From the NCBI GenBank assembly GCA_001953115.1, contig LSSL01003153.1, positions 1 through 18,938 on the forward strand: DNA of 18,938 bases. The letters run 5' to 3'. Made by a program: the position numbers and the translations under genes. The stretch is from Smittium mucronatum. Lineage: Eukaryota > Kickxellomycota > Harpellomycetes > Harpellales > Legeriomycetaceae. The notes under the pieces are model-generated. The model was not told the DNA's origin and ran no database searches. It worked only from the letters and a program-made list of their open reading frames with translations. The first letter of the stretch is position 1. Every line of letters begins with the position of its first letter. Below, piece after piece: positions 1 through 10,273 of this stretch.

Positions 1-3000
1 TAATGTTAATAATATGAATAAATTTATAAAAATTTTCAATATTATTTTTATTTTTTGGTCTTATTAAGATATCAGAATCCAATATATCTAAAACGCGCTT
101 TATTTATCTCATTTTTCGATATTCATTTTCTTATATTTTTCTATCTAAAAATAATTTAAACGGAAAGATTTTATTGATAATTTTATTAAAAGTTACATAT
201 CACTAAAATTAATAAAGTAATTCTAAAAATAAATTTTTATTTTATTTTTAATAGTTATTTTTTTAGACATATTGAGGCGTTGAACTGATTTAAAAATAAT
301 AATACACTCAAAAATTGTTTAGGGATTATTTTATGGGTAAAGCCCCAATGTTAGTTTTAATCATTAAATAACTTATGATTGTTTCCTAACAACAAAAAAA
401 AAAAAATAGGTAGATTTAATTAATATTTATGAAATTAAATCGGAAAAATTTTCACGATATCGATTATATGCATTAAAACTTGTTTTTTTCTGGAAAATAA
501 CACTTTTTAATGAAATATTATATAGAGCTTATTCATTTATGAATTTTTTTGATTAGAATAAATATAAAAATATAAAAATCTAAAAAATAATTTTAAAAGT
601 TTATAAAAAGTTTAAAAAGTTAAAAGTAAAAATATTATGAAAAAAATTCACAGAGCCTTACTAATAATTTTTGTTCATTTCATAATCAATTTTTTTTAAA
701 TAGATTTGCAAGCTATTTTTTTCCATATTAAATTTATCATCATATGAGAAAGAAGAATATATTCTAATTTTTTTGGTTTTACTTAATCTTTATCTTTGAT
801 TTCTATATGAGTTTTAGTTAATATAATTATTTTTTGCTTTACATTTAAAGAAATGAAAAATATATGTAATTATTTAATTGTATGTTGATATAATAAGCCT
901 AAAATTTTTTCTATAGCGCAAGAGTTGAAATGATTATTTTTGAAGTGTATTATATTTTAATTTTCATTTTTTTTTGATCAATTCGAAAGATAAGAATATA
1001 TTTTAATGTTATGGTGTCTATTTTTGGAATATAATCTATAAAAAAAACAAATAAATATGAATACTGATAAATTTATATAAATATGGTATAAATTATAACT
1101 TTAATTTGTAAACCAAATATATAGAGAAAATTTTTCCATTGTTGCTAGCTTTTTTTTATACATTTTTATCTTTCAAATTTAAATATATTTAAATCTAACT
1201 CATTAAAATTTGATTTTGGATTGTCAGTTATTTTAATGACATATATTCTATATATATTATATAGTAAATATTGATACTAGGAAGAGAATTCATTTAAATT
1301 TTATTTTAATATTTTTTATATAATACTAGTAAATAGATACCATCAATATTAGTTTTAATAGTTAAAAGGGATAATAATTTCATTTTTATTCGGATAAATT
1401 TAATAGTATATTTAATTTTGATGGTAATCTTATTATTAATGTAATTTAAATATGTAAATATATCAAAAAATTTAGCAGAAAAATTATTTTTTATGAAAAA
1501 GATTGTTAAAAAACTTTCAAATACACAATAAATATATTTAAAAATTAATGCACAAGGCAATTTTCATTTCCAACCATAATGATAATATAAACTTAAAAGA
1601 AAAGTGCAAAAAAAAAATTCCCTTAAATAAATGCGTGTTTTAAAAAAAATCATTAATTATCAAACCCCCTATTGAATTTTCTAAGATAATTTTTTGAGGG
1701 GTATTTTTAATAATTATTTATCTTAAACTCTATTTTAATCAGTAAAATTCTGGATAAAAAATTTTAATAGCTATTTACCCATATCTTATTTATGTTATTG
1801 AAACTATTTTTTTTATTTTATTATTATAAATATAAAATATAAAATTTTTAGAAAGATGTATTTGCTTTTATCGTAATTTCTCAAGGTATATTCCTTCTAT
1901 CTTAAAATTAGTTTACTAATTAAAAATTTGATAGGGTTATTGTATTTAAAATTTGATTTATCTCTAAAATGGTTAAAATTTGGAGCTTTTTAAAGAAAAT
2001 CGGGATTTAAATATTATATAAAAAATTAAAAAAATACAAAAATTATTTAATATCTATCAGATGGAAGTAAATTTTCTCAAAAATGAAAAAAATAATCTAC
2101 AATTAAATCAACTAATAATTTCATTGAATGTTCTATTCGTTTTTTTAAATATATATAATAGCTAATGTTGTATAAATAAAAAGCTCTAGTGGATAACTGT
2201 ATTTAAATAAATAAAAGTGGGTTATGGAGACAGAATTGACTAGAATAGATGTTAATCTGTTTATACGTATTTGAAGATCTAAAAAAAATGGCTAGATACT
2301 TTTATTTTGTAGTTAGGAATATTTAAAATAATTCACATATAAAAGGATTATGGAAATCCAAATGAGATTTAATCTTTTTCCACAAGTAATAAAGAAGAAA
2401 AAATATAGTTTTAATTAAATATTCAGCTGGATTATAAATTGGCCAAGTTAAGTGAGATCATTTAAAAAAATAATTATTTAAACGAAAAATTTACACAGAA
2501 AAGATACTAAAGCCATGATAAAATCATGCTAATCACACATTTTTTTTAATTTCAACATGATTGGACTTTTAAATAAATATTTAGTAGATTTTTATTAATA
2601 TTAGATGGAGATAAAATTGAAAAAAGAACTATAAGTATTATAAAAAAACCAAAAAATAGTTTTTAAGATAAACAGTGGAAAAAATGTAAAATTTTAGTTA
2701 GATTATTTATATTATATATCGGAGTTACCCTGGTTTTGATACGCAAATAAACAGTGGGGGATAATTTGATGAATATCAATAAATTTTTCAGACCCTTAAT
2801 TTTCTTTTGATATATAGCTGATTATTTAGATAATTAAATAAATCGATTATATTTTCATTTACAGTTTTTTAAGAATCAATTTAATGCTTTATTAAAATGT
2901 ACAATTTGTATTAATAATATTTTTAGGTAAAGTAGACAAACTTTTTAAGCAATTTTTTAATATATTGTATTCGGAAAGATAAAATGAATAATGGTTCTTC

Positions 3001-3229
3001 ATTCTAAAAATAAAAGAGGTTTTAATCATTTGCGGAGTTGAGGGAGGGATTAGAGATTTATTTAAAATATCTAAAAAACTTACAAAAATTATTAGAAATA
3101 ATAATTACATATAACAATTGGAAAAAACTATAAAAATTCTAAAATTTTAGAACGATATATCTATTATTCACAAAAAATGATTTTTTTATATTCAAAAAAC
3201 TAATTTATCGTTCCAAAAGATAAGTTCCA
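1..3229. other. Very AT-rich DNA without a recognisable gene
   Basis: No reading frame here has the composition of a protein gene. The longest open stretch, 84 codons on the minus strand at 1306-1560, translates to low-complexity Ile/Lys/Phe/Tyr-rich sequence, as expected by chance in such AT-rich DNA. I see no RNA gene, array or long repeat. Long A and T runs are frequent. A weak G/C-clustered inverted pair (CCCCCT near 1666 and GAGGGG near 1696) is the only local structure I noticed. Confidence 0.7.
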
Positions 3230-3389
3230 TTAACCCTTTCAGGGTCGATGGTACAAATATGGCTTTCATTTTTTATTCAATACTATCAATAAAAAAATAT
3301 ATATTGGACAAATCAAGTAATTGAGCCGATTGGAATTAATAAATACAAAAATAAAAGTGAAACACGAATTTGGGCCCTGAAAGGGTTAA
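3230..3389. mobile_element. Miniature inverted-repeat element, piggyBac type, copy 1
   Basis: A 152-bp element (3234-3385) is bounded by perfect 11-bp terminal inverted repeats, CCCTTTCAGGG at the left and CCCTGAAAGGG at the right. It is flanked on both sides by TTAA (3230-3233 and 3386-3389). TTAA target duplication with termini starting CCC is the hallmark of the piggyBac superfamily. It has no coding capacity, so it would have to be mobilised by a transposase encoded elsewhere. A second, diverged copy lies at 16786-16956. Orientation is assigned arbitrarily from the end that reads CCCTTTCAGG. Confidence 0.85.
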
Positions 3390-4229
3390 TTAACAAATTT
3401 ATTAAGAGATGTTATTATCAGTTCAAGAGAAATATATATAAATAATTTTTTCAAATTAAGACATAAGATTTTTTTATTAAATTTATTTTAGGCCAAGGTT
3501 TTAGAAAAATAGCTAAGGTTCTGTACTAGTTTTTGAGCTAAATTACTCTTTTTTTTTTACGATTATAATTTTTTTTTTTTTACTATTAGTTGGGCGCTTA
3601 TAAAATTTATGGCTAAACCCTGATAGACTATAAATACAAAGAAAGAAAACATATCAATAGATAATTATAATCCCAAAAAATGGGCCTTCATTCAGGTTTT
3701 ACTTATTAGAAACATCCCGATTTTTATTTTCTCTCTCCTTCAAGACTTTAACAACTACGGATATTTTTCTATCTAAAGTCTATTATTGAGGATTCCAGAT
3801 AAAATGAATTATTCCTGTTTCTAATAAAACTTTATTCTATCTTAACTTCATTATAAATTGAAAATTGCTCACATATTTATATTAAAAATATTTTCAACAT
3901 TGAAATGTCTAAAACATCTAATAAAATTACATTTAAGAATAAATTTTTTTGTGAAGATTAGACGGCCAAACAATAAATAAAAATTAAATCAGTAAGTATT
4001 GGGGTTTTTTCCAACAAATTATAAGAATACAGAAAATCGCTCCTAGAAGAGTTTGAATTCGATTTCTTTGATTTTTTACTCTTATACTCAGTTCCAGGAA
4101 TGAGAAAAAGTAATTGAATTTTATTTTAATAATACTCCGGCCCAAGAGGCATGGGATTACATGCTTGTACGAAATATTTTTTTTACTCAAAATTTTATTT
4201 AAATAATATTTAAAAAGCCTAAAATCATT
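3390..4229. other. AT-rich spacer without a recognisable gene
   Basis: No coding signal is visible. A short inverted pair is present: TATTAGAAACA at 3704-3714 and its complement TGTTTCTAATA at 3816-3826, each next to a GTTTTA/TAAAAC block. It could fold into an imperfect hairpin with a loop of about 100 nt. A minus-strand open frame ending near 3984 runs through it but becomes low-complexity and is not convincing. Confidence 0.6.
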
Positions 4230-4960
4230 TAAAAAAGCTTTGAAAAATTCCATTGTACTACCAATCTTCACCGATCTAACGTACCAATGTCTATTAGCCA
4301 TTGGTTTAAGAGGAGCAAAAAACCCCAAACAGTTTTGAGTATACTGAGGTTCCACTACTACTTCTTCAATAAAACTGTATTAATCACATCTTCCATTCCT
4401 GCTGGTTCTCCATTTTCAAGTGGGATCATAAACGTGATTTTTTTAAAACGTTCATTCGTTAGAATGTCTAAAATATTAGAAGCATCAAATATGCTAAAAT
4501 TTAAGAAATTTAGCTTTGCACTAGTTACTATAGAGGATTTAGTGTCTCAAATAATGCGTTGAAGACATATCACAGCTATTCTGAGGACATTGATTCCAGA
4601 GAAAAACTATGTTGAACCAGGATAAATTGAACCGTTTAACAAATTTTGAGAGGTTTTGTATATACAGATCAAGCGTTTGACGGCAAGGAGGGTCTCAGCG
4701 TCTAATAACTATTTGTAGGAATGCCAAGTCGATCAATCACATTTTTGTTTGGAAGACTATTTTTATTATTATTGATAGATTGAGGCTCTAACTAAGAGTT
4801 CGATGATTTCAAAATTGTTTTTCTTTGACAAAGGGCTTAACCCTTGACTGCGTATATCATCAAGTCGTACATCTACTTATAGTAATGCCGGGGGGGGGGG
4901 GTATTTCTTTGGTAGATTGTACTCTTTTCCCGTATTCACACCGAAAGCAGCTAGGCAGAG
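4230..4960. other. Raised-GC stretch with broken reading frames, possible relic of a gene or transposon
   Basis: By eye this segment is clearly less AT-rich than its surroundings; 4681-4740 has 28 G/C in 60 bases. Minus-strand frames around 4250-4520 read as ordinary-looking protein in pieces. One piece includes FMIPLENGEPAGMEDVINTV and is followed, after a change of frame, by VVEPQYTQNCLGFFAPLKPM. Plus-strand frames at 4287-4562 are also open for 91 codons. I recognise no family on either strand, and stops and frame changes prevent a gene model. It also contains a run of 12 G at 4890-4901. A decayed coding sequence is an inference only; a non-coding origin is equally possible. Confidence 0.35.
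4890..4901. repeat. Homopolymer run of twelve G
   Basis: Twelve consecutive G bases follow ATGCC and precede TATTTC. This is striking in a background where G/C runs longer than four are rare. Such runs are prone to length errors in sequencing and to replication slippage. Confidence 0.95.
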
Positions 4961-5030
4961 GATTTATTGTAGTTAATATAATAATATTTTCTAATTTTTT
5001 TTTAAAATTTTTTTATTTAATGTTTTAAAT

Positions 5031-6343
5031 GATCTAATCTTTCAATAAAAATCAGTTATATGAAAAAGAAAAAAAAACAACTCAAATAAATTTTAATCAA
5101 TCGATAAAATATTAAATCAATTGATATACGTTTCGATTATGTGTTCTCTTTTTTTTGTATCACTGAATTTTATTTCAAGATCGTATCTTTTTTTTTACAT
5201 CTGATATGCCAATATCTATTTATCCATCTTGAGCTAATATAATTTATACTGTTTTCTTTTAAAAAAGCTTCGAAATCTGATTTTTTTTACAATTTACTTG
5301 TATTACTCAGAGGTTTTTTATAAATATCGCAAAAAAAATAAATGGAATATCATCTTATAAGTTTTTTTGCAAATCTTTTAATTAAAATACTTATTGGAAT
5401 AATAATTAAATACGAAAAAAAAATTCCTCAGTATAAAAACAAGGCTTTAGCAACCCTTCCTCGCGTTTTTCTAGTAAATGCAAAAATTCTGGGGAAATGA
5501 TGAAGCATTTTGCAGGTTTTGAGGAAAAGATTATTATCCATATAGTCCATATTGATGATTCTTTATTCCATTCTTTAAAAAAAATGAAATATATAATTCA
5601 TTTGAATATTATTGGAATACATATCGTTTTTTGAGTATCTCTGAAAACGAAAATTAAGAAGGTTTAATATACGCAAAATCTGTAAATTATGTGCGAAAAA
5701 TCAATAATATAAAACTTTTCAGGGCATAAAAAAGATTGTTAACATCGTTTCTAGCATACTCCTTTGACAAATTATCTGTTGAGCATTATTACAAAAAACC
5801 TATCTCAATCATCGTTTTTTCAAAAGCATATGGATATTTTCATTAAACCAATTGAATTATTAGAATTTCCTTCTCTTAAAAATCTTACAAGTACTTTTTG
5901 AGAGACTAATTTCATATAAACGTTTCTAAAAAAAATATTGTACTACGGATTTTTGGCCAATAAACCATTTCAACCAATAAATATTCTTTTCTGGAAAAAA
6001 AAATAAGAAATTCACAAATAGGTTTTCTAAAAAAATGCCAAATATCAAATCCCAAATTTAATATTTATTGATTGATAATTTTAAAGAATATAATTTGCCG
6101 AGTTTGTTGATGTATTCTGAAGCATTTTGATAATGTAAACAAGGTATTAGTTAATTACATAAATTGTATATTGACAACCTTTCTAAAAAATTCTTTCATC
6201 CTCTCTTTTGACAACTTAAGTTTGATTTGCAACTGAGTACAAAAGATTACTCTGCAACACCACTTAATAAATTCCACTTTTACAATTAATACACTTTTAT
6301 CATTCAGTTTTAAAAATCTAACAAGTTAATCGTATAATTTGAT
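5031..6343. other. AT-rich upstream region of the condensin gene
   Basis: No gene is supported. The last 150 bp or so before 6344 should hold the promoter and 5' leader of the condensin gene. I see no clear TATA box. An in-frame TAA lies 9 bp before the ATG, so that methionine is the first possible one in its frame. ACAAGTT occurs about 20 bp upstream of the ATG and resembles the core of a motif shared by the two minus-strand genes. Confidence 0.6.
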
Positions 6344-9300
6344 ATGAAGGAAACAGAGACATCACAGATAATCGAAAAAGAACTCTGTAGGATTTTAGAT
6401 TCCGCTCAAAGAAATGGTTCTCTTCATCACCGTCTCGTGATAGAATTAAGAAAAATCCAAGAAAATAAAAGAACCGATAATGGAATTGGTGAAGTTCAAG
6501 AATTTGAGGCTATTTTCTCAGAAGAATTTATTAAAAAGCTTAATTTTGTTCTAGCCGTTAAAAAGAAAGAGCCATCGGTAGAAAGAATACTTAAATTTGT
6601 CGTCGCATTTATTCACTATGGATACAAAAAAGAAGACGAAGCCGTTCCAAATACGGTAAATATGATGGACACAGATGACGTTTTTGAAGACGAACCTTCA
6701 ACAGAGTTGACAAATCAAGATGGTACCCTAACTTCCAGGTTCACCGAGGAACTTATTTTACATTTACTTCACGGGTTTTTGGCAAAAGAAAAAATGGTTC
6801 GTCTTCGTTGTTGTCAACTAGTTTCAATGTTAGTAGTTCTTCTAAAGGATATAGACGAAGATCTTTATGAGGAATTAGTGAATTTATTAGAAAAAAGATT
6901 ATTAGACAAAGAAGCAGGTGTTAGGGCCAATGCCGCGATAGCTTTATGCAGATTACTAAACGGTGACCAAATGGGAAACGTTAAATCATTAAAAAAGCTT
7001 TCTTCCATGATGAAATCAGAGCCTAATTCTGAAGTCCGTAGAGCGATAATGCTTGGAATCGACATAAATCCTTCTACTTTACCTAATCTATTAGAAAGAG
7101 CTCGTGATAAAGATGCTATTAACCGTAAAGTGCTATATGGGAAAGTACTCTCCAAGGTCGATTACAGAATTTTATCCATTGAAAAACGAGAAGAATTATT
7201 AATTTCTGGGATAAGAGATAGGGATGTTGGTGTGCAACAGGCCTGTGTTCAGCTAATTGCTACCTGCTGGTTGAAAGACGCTGATTACAACTTAGTATCT
7301 TTATTTGAAGGTCTTGATGTTGTTGACAGTGAAATAGCAGACGAAACAATAAAGGCTTTATTAAATTCATATCCTGAGATTGCTGAAAAAATTGAATTTT
7401 CAAGCAAAGTTTGGGAAGATCTTCAACCGGAATCTTCGTTTTTGCTAAGACATACTTTGGAATACTACAGAGAAAAGAATGATGTTTCTGGACTAGAGGA
7501 AAGGCTTCCTGAGACTCTAGAAATTGTAAAGCTCATTAGAAAACAGCTAGAGTCAAGATCCAGCTCTGACGATAGAGATGGTGCTAACCGCCTTGAAGAC
7601 GAACACGATATAGAAATTGCCGATGCAGAAATAGATTACATCATTTTGCAACTATTAATCATCTCTAAAAACTTGGATTTTTTAGATGAGTTGGGTAGAC
7701 GAGAAATGTTAACTCTTATGCGAAAATTGCTTGTAATTCCAGACATCTCTGAACAACATATTGGCCATATAATGGACATACTTAGAAAACTATCTCTAGA
7801 TGAAACCGATTTTACTCAAATCACAGTAGAAGTTATCAGTGGAGTGCAACAAAACGGCGAGGAAGCCTTACTTATAGTAAGTAGAGAGGAATTAAAAGCT
7901 GTAAAATTGTTGACTCAACTTAAATCACTTCACATAATTAAGGCTCTACTTCAGAGATGTTATTTAAGTCTATCGGAACATTCGCCTGTGTACGCCTTGA
8001 CTCATGAATTCGTGTCCCCAGCGTTGTCACAAAATGAGCCAGCGCTGTTGAAGTGTGCCGTGGATTGTTTGGCCCTCTGTTCACTACTTGATAAGAAGAT
8101 GGCAGTGGGAAACGCAGGTCTACTGGTGGCCGTTTGCCAACAAGGGGTCGAGGAATATAAAATTAATGGATTGCAGGCTCTTTTTGACATCTCATTTATT
8201 TTTGGGATAGACGAAATTTCTGAAAACTTGAAAAAAGACGAGCTTGCTACGGTTTTCATGTCCGCTCTAGAAAGTGAAAATGGAGAAATACAAGCATTAG
8301 CCGCTCAGGGTTTAGCGAAATTGCTTTATGGAGGACGAATACCAAATGCATCTCTTGTTTTACATAATTTGGCCGTCATGTACTTTCATATATTGACTGT
8401 TGACAATCTAAATTTGAGACAATGTCTTTCGTACTTTTTCCCTGCATATTGTCTTTCTCTCTCTTCAAACCAAAGAGAGATGGCTAAGGCTGTAGTTCCA
8501 ATATTCATAGAATATTCAAGCTGCTATTATTTGGAATGGAAAGGTAAAGTATCTGATACCGTTTATCAAACAACATCCCAAATAACTCAGCAGCTTTTTT
8601 CATGGACTGATCCGCGTATTAGAATAGAGTTCGAAAAAAACATTGGATCGCAATCAAATGATTCATCTTTAACACATGACCTTGTTTGGTTTTTTGAGAT
8701 TGGTGTTGATGCACTATTAGCAGCTAATAATTACTGCAAAAACATAAATGAGGATAGCGATGTCAGTATTATAGTTTTAATAATCAGGGGATTAATCAAC
8801 TTGACAATGAAACTTGACCTGGAAAATGTACCCAAAACTGGAATTGATTCAACTGATTTAAGTTACAAAAGCGAAGAGACGGAAAAAGCTTTGACTTTTG
8901 TATACGAAAAGCTATTTATTTTATCCAGGTGTTTAAGATTGTCCTGTGCTACTAATTTTGGATCTGATCTAGTCATAAAACGAGGAATAGAGAAATTGGA
9001 GGCAATAATGTTTAAGATACTGAAGACTAGTAGATATGGCTATTCTGCCAATGAAATTCTAAAAGATTTACTTCGGAACCAACAATTGAAGATTATTTTT
9101 GATTCATTTGTTATGGATTTAGAGCGCAACACTAACGGTGAAACAAATCCAGTTTTGGGGGATATTTTGCCAGTTTCTGAATCCTTTTCTAACTTGGAAA
9201 ATGAAGAGGTTCCTGTTGATAGCGATGAAGATGCCATAATTACTGTCAAATCTGAGATCGAAAAGGATTTAGATGGTGTTGAGGCAATTGATGAAGGTAA

Positions 9301-9532
9301 GGACTTTTCTGAGACTGTGGAAGAAATTAAAGATCAAAACGATAAGCTAAAAAAGATCTCTGAAAACATGAGTATTGTGAAGAAAAATGGAATCCTGAAG
9401 CCTAAGAAATCTAGAAAATCCATCGATATCAACTCCAAAAGACCATACCCAAGCAAGATTTTGTTTGATCCCAAATCTGAGCTTGATACAGTCCGACAGC
9501 AGATCGATGATATTCTTCTTGACGAGGAGTAG
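6344..9532 (+). CDS. Condensin complex subunit 3 (CAP-G / Ycg1 / Cnd3)
   Basis: Intronless 1062-residue protein, close to the length of yeast Ycg1 and human CAP-G (a little over 1000). This HEAT-repeat subunit binds the kleisin of condensin and contacts DNA during mitotic chromosome compaction in the nucleus. HEAT-like helical pairs are visible at about 135-165 (LHGFLAKEKMVRLRCCQLVS), 172-206 (LLDKEAGVRANAAIALCRLL), 215-250 and 280-310. Residues about 512-815 correspond to the Cnd3 C-terminal domain, with the family-like segment ALLKCAVDCLALCSLLDKK. The last 100 or so residues are acidic, then basic (KKNGILKPKKSRKSIDIN), and probably disordered. A short acidic insert lies at about 109-120. 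The start is fixed by an in-frame TAA 9 bp upstream and by the family-like N terminus. It converges on the dynactin gene, with 741 bp between the stops. CAP-G versus the CAP-G2 paralogue is not separated formally; length and lineage favour CAP-G. Confidence 0.93.
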   Translation: MKETETSQIIEKELCRILDSAQRNGSLHHRLVIELRKIQENKRTDNGIGEVQEFEAIFSEEFIKKLNFVLAVKKKEPSVERILKFVVAFIHYGYKKEDEAVPNTVNMMDTDDVFEDEPSTELTNQDGTLTSRFTEELILHLLHGFLAKEKMVRLRCCQLVSMLVVLLKDIDEDLYEELVNLLEKRLLDKEAGVRANAAIALCRLLNGDQMGNVKSLKKLSSMMKSEPNSEVRRAIMLGIDINPSTLPNLLERARDKDAINRKVLYGKVLSKVDYRILSIEKREELLISGIRDRDVGVQQACVQLIATCWLKDADYNLVSLFEGLDVVDSEIADETIKALLNSYPEIAEKIEFSSKVWEDLQPESSFLLRHTLEYYREKNDVSGLEERLPETLEIVKLIRKQLESRSSSDDRDGANRLEDEHDIEIADAEIDYIILQLLIISKNLDFLDELGRREMLTLMRKLLVIPDISEQHIGHIMDILRKLSLDETDFTQITVEVISGVQQNGEEALLIVSREELKAVKLLTQLKSLHIIKALLQRCYLSLSEHSPVYALTHEFVSPALSQNEPALLKCAVDCLALCSLLDKKMAVGNAGLLVAVCQQGVEEYKINGLQALFDISFIFGIDEISENLKKDELATVFMSALESENGEIQALAAQGLAKLLYGGRIPNASLVLHNLAVMYFHILTVDNLNLRQCLSYFFPAYCLSLSSNQREMAKAVVPIFIEYSSCYYLEWKGKVSDTVYQTTSQITQQLFSWTDPRIRIEFEKNIGSQSNDSSLTHDLVWFFEIGVDALLAANNYCKNINEDSDVSIIVLIIRGLINLTMKLDLENVPKTGIDSTDLSYKSEETEKALTFVYEKLFILSRCLRLSCATNFGSDLVIKRGIEKLEAIMFKILKTSRYGYSANEILKDLLRNQQLKIIFDSFVMDLERNTNGETNPVLGDILPVSESFSNLENEEVPVDSDEDAIITVKSEIEKDLDGVEAIDEGKDFSETVEEIKDQNDKLKKISENMSIVKKNGILKPKKSRKSIDINSKRPYPSKILFDPKSELDTVRQQIDDILLDEE

Positions 9533-10246
9533 GATATCTTGGTTCTTCAGATTCTATTTATTAAATCATTAATACATCCAGAAGCTACTATTGCTTTTGT
9601 TTGGGCTTTTTGTTTTGTACTTTTACTCTCATTACTAATTTTTGATTACTATTCAACATACTACACGCAACACTATTCGATTAAAATTTGTTAAATTTCA
9701 TTATATATCTATTTTTTTTATTAATTTTAATTGTTAACTGCAAGTTTTAGTCTTTATTGTTTTTGGTGAAATTTTTTTTTTTTTAATTTAGAAAAACAGT
9801 TGATTGGTGTTGAAATAATGAAGTATTTCAAAAAGACGATATTAACTGAAAAAACTTACTAAAAATTAAATGAGGAATCAAAAAAAAAAGTTGATTATTT
9901 TATCCCTAATAACAAAAATTTCCTAATTTGCATTTTTGTAAAGTTTTATAATAAAATTGAGTGCTCAAATGAATGTTTCAGAAAGACAAAGTTAGTAAGT
10001 AGTATATCAAAAAACGGCAATGTTTAATTAGTGACTCTTTGTGCAAAGAATTATGATTTATAATATTTTGGTATATAATCCGATTAAAAATTCTCTAATT
10101 CAGCACCTAAATACTCGGGCAATGGTAAAGTTCATTGTTGCGAAGCATTAAAAATTCCCCCAGTAATGAATAATGAAAAGATCAGTTGGATAAATAATAA
10201 GGTTCAAAAAACAAGAATTCAAGGATAAGGCTTATTTTCCTAATAG
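9533..10246. other. Convergent intergenic region with 3' ends of two genes
   Basis: The stretch separates the stops of the condensin (+) and dynactin p62 (-) genes and is very AT-rich. It holds candidate poly(A) signals for both. I see no small gene or structured RNA in it. Confidence 0.6.
9560..9565 (+). terminator. Candidate poly(A) signal of the condensin gene (ATTAAA)
   Basis: ATTAAA, the common variant of AATAAA, lies 27 nt after the condensin stop. It is followed at about 9590-9620 by a GT-rich tract (TTTTGTTTGGGC and similar) of the kind that often follows cleavage sites. A canonical AATAAA also occurs further down at 9950-9955. Confidence 0.4.
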
Positions 10247-10252
10247 TTTATT
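10247..10252 (-). terminator. Candidate poly(A) signal of the dynactin p62 gene (AATAAA)
   Basis: The plus strand reads TTTATT, so the minus strand carries AATAAA beginning 22 nt after the stop codon at 10274-10276. The position suits a very short 3' untranslated region. Confidence 0.5.
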
Positions 10253-10273
10253 TAGATGAGAATTACGATTATA

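Noticed and set aside
1306..1560. Minus-strand open frame of 84 codons
   Set aside because: Composition is low-complexity Ile/Lys/Phe/Tyr as expected from random AT-rich DNA; no motif or homology is recognisable.
4825..5028. Plus-strand open frame of 67 codons containing the G run
   Set aside because: It reads through the G12 homopolymer as Gly residues and ends in poly-Phe/Leu low complexity; it has no coding character.
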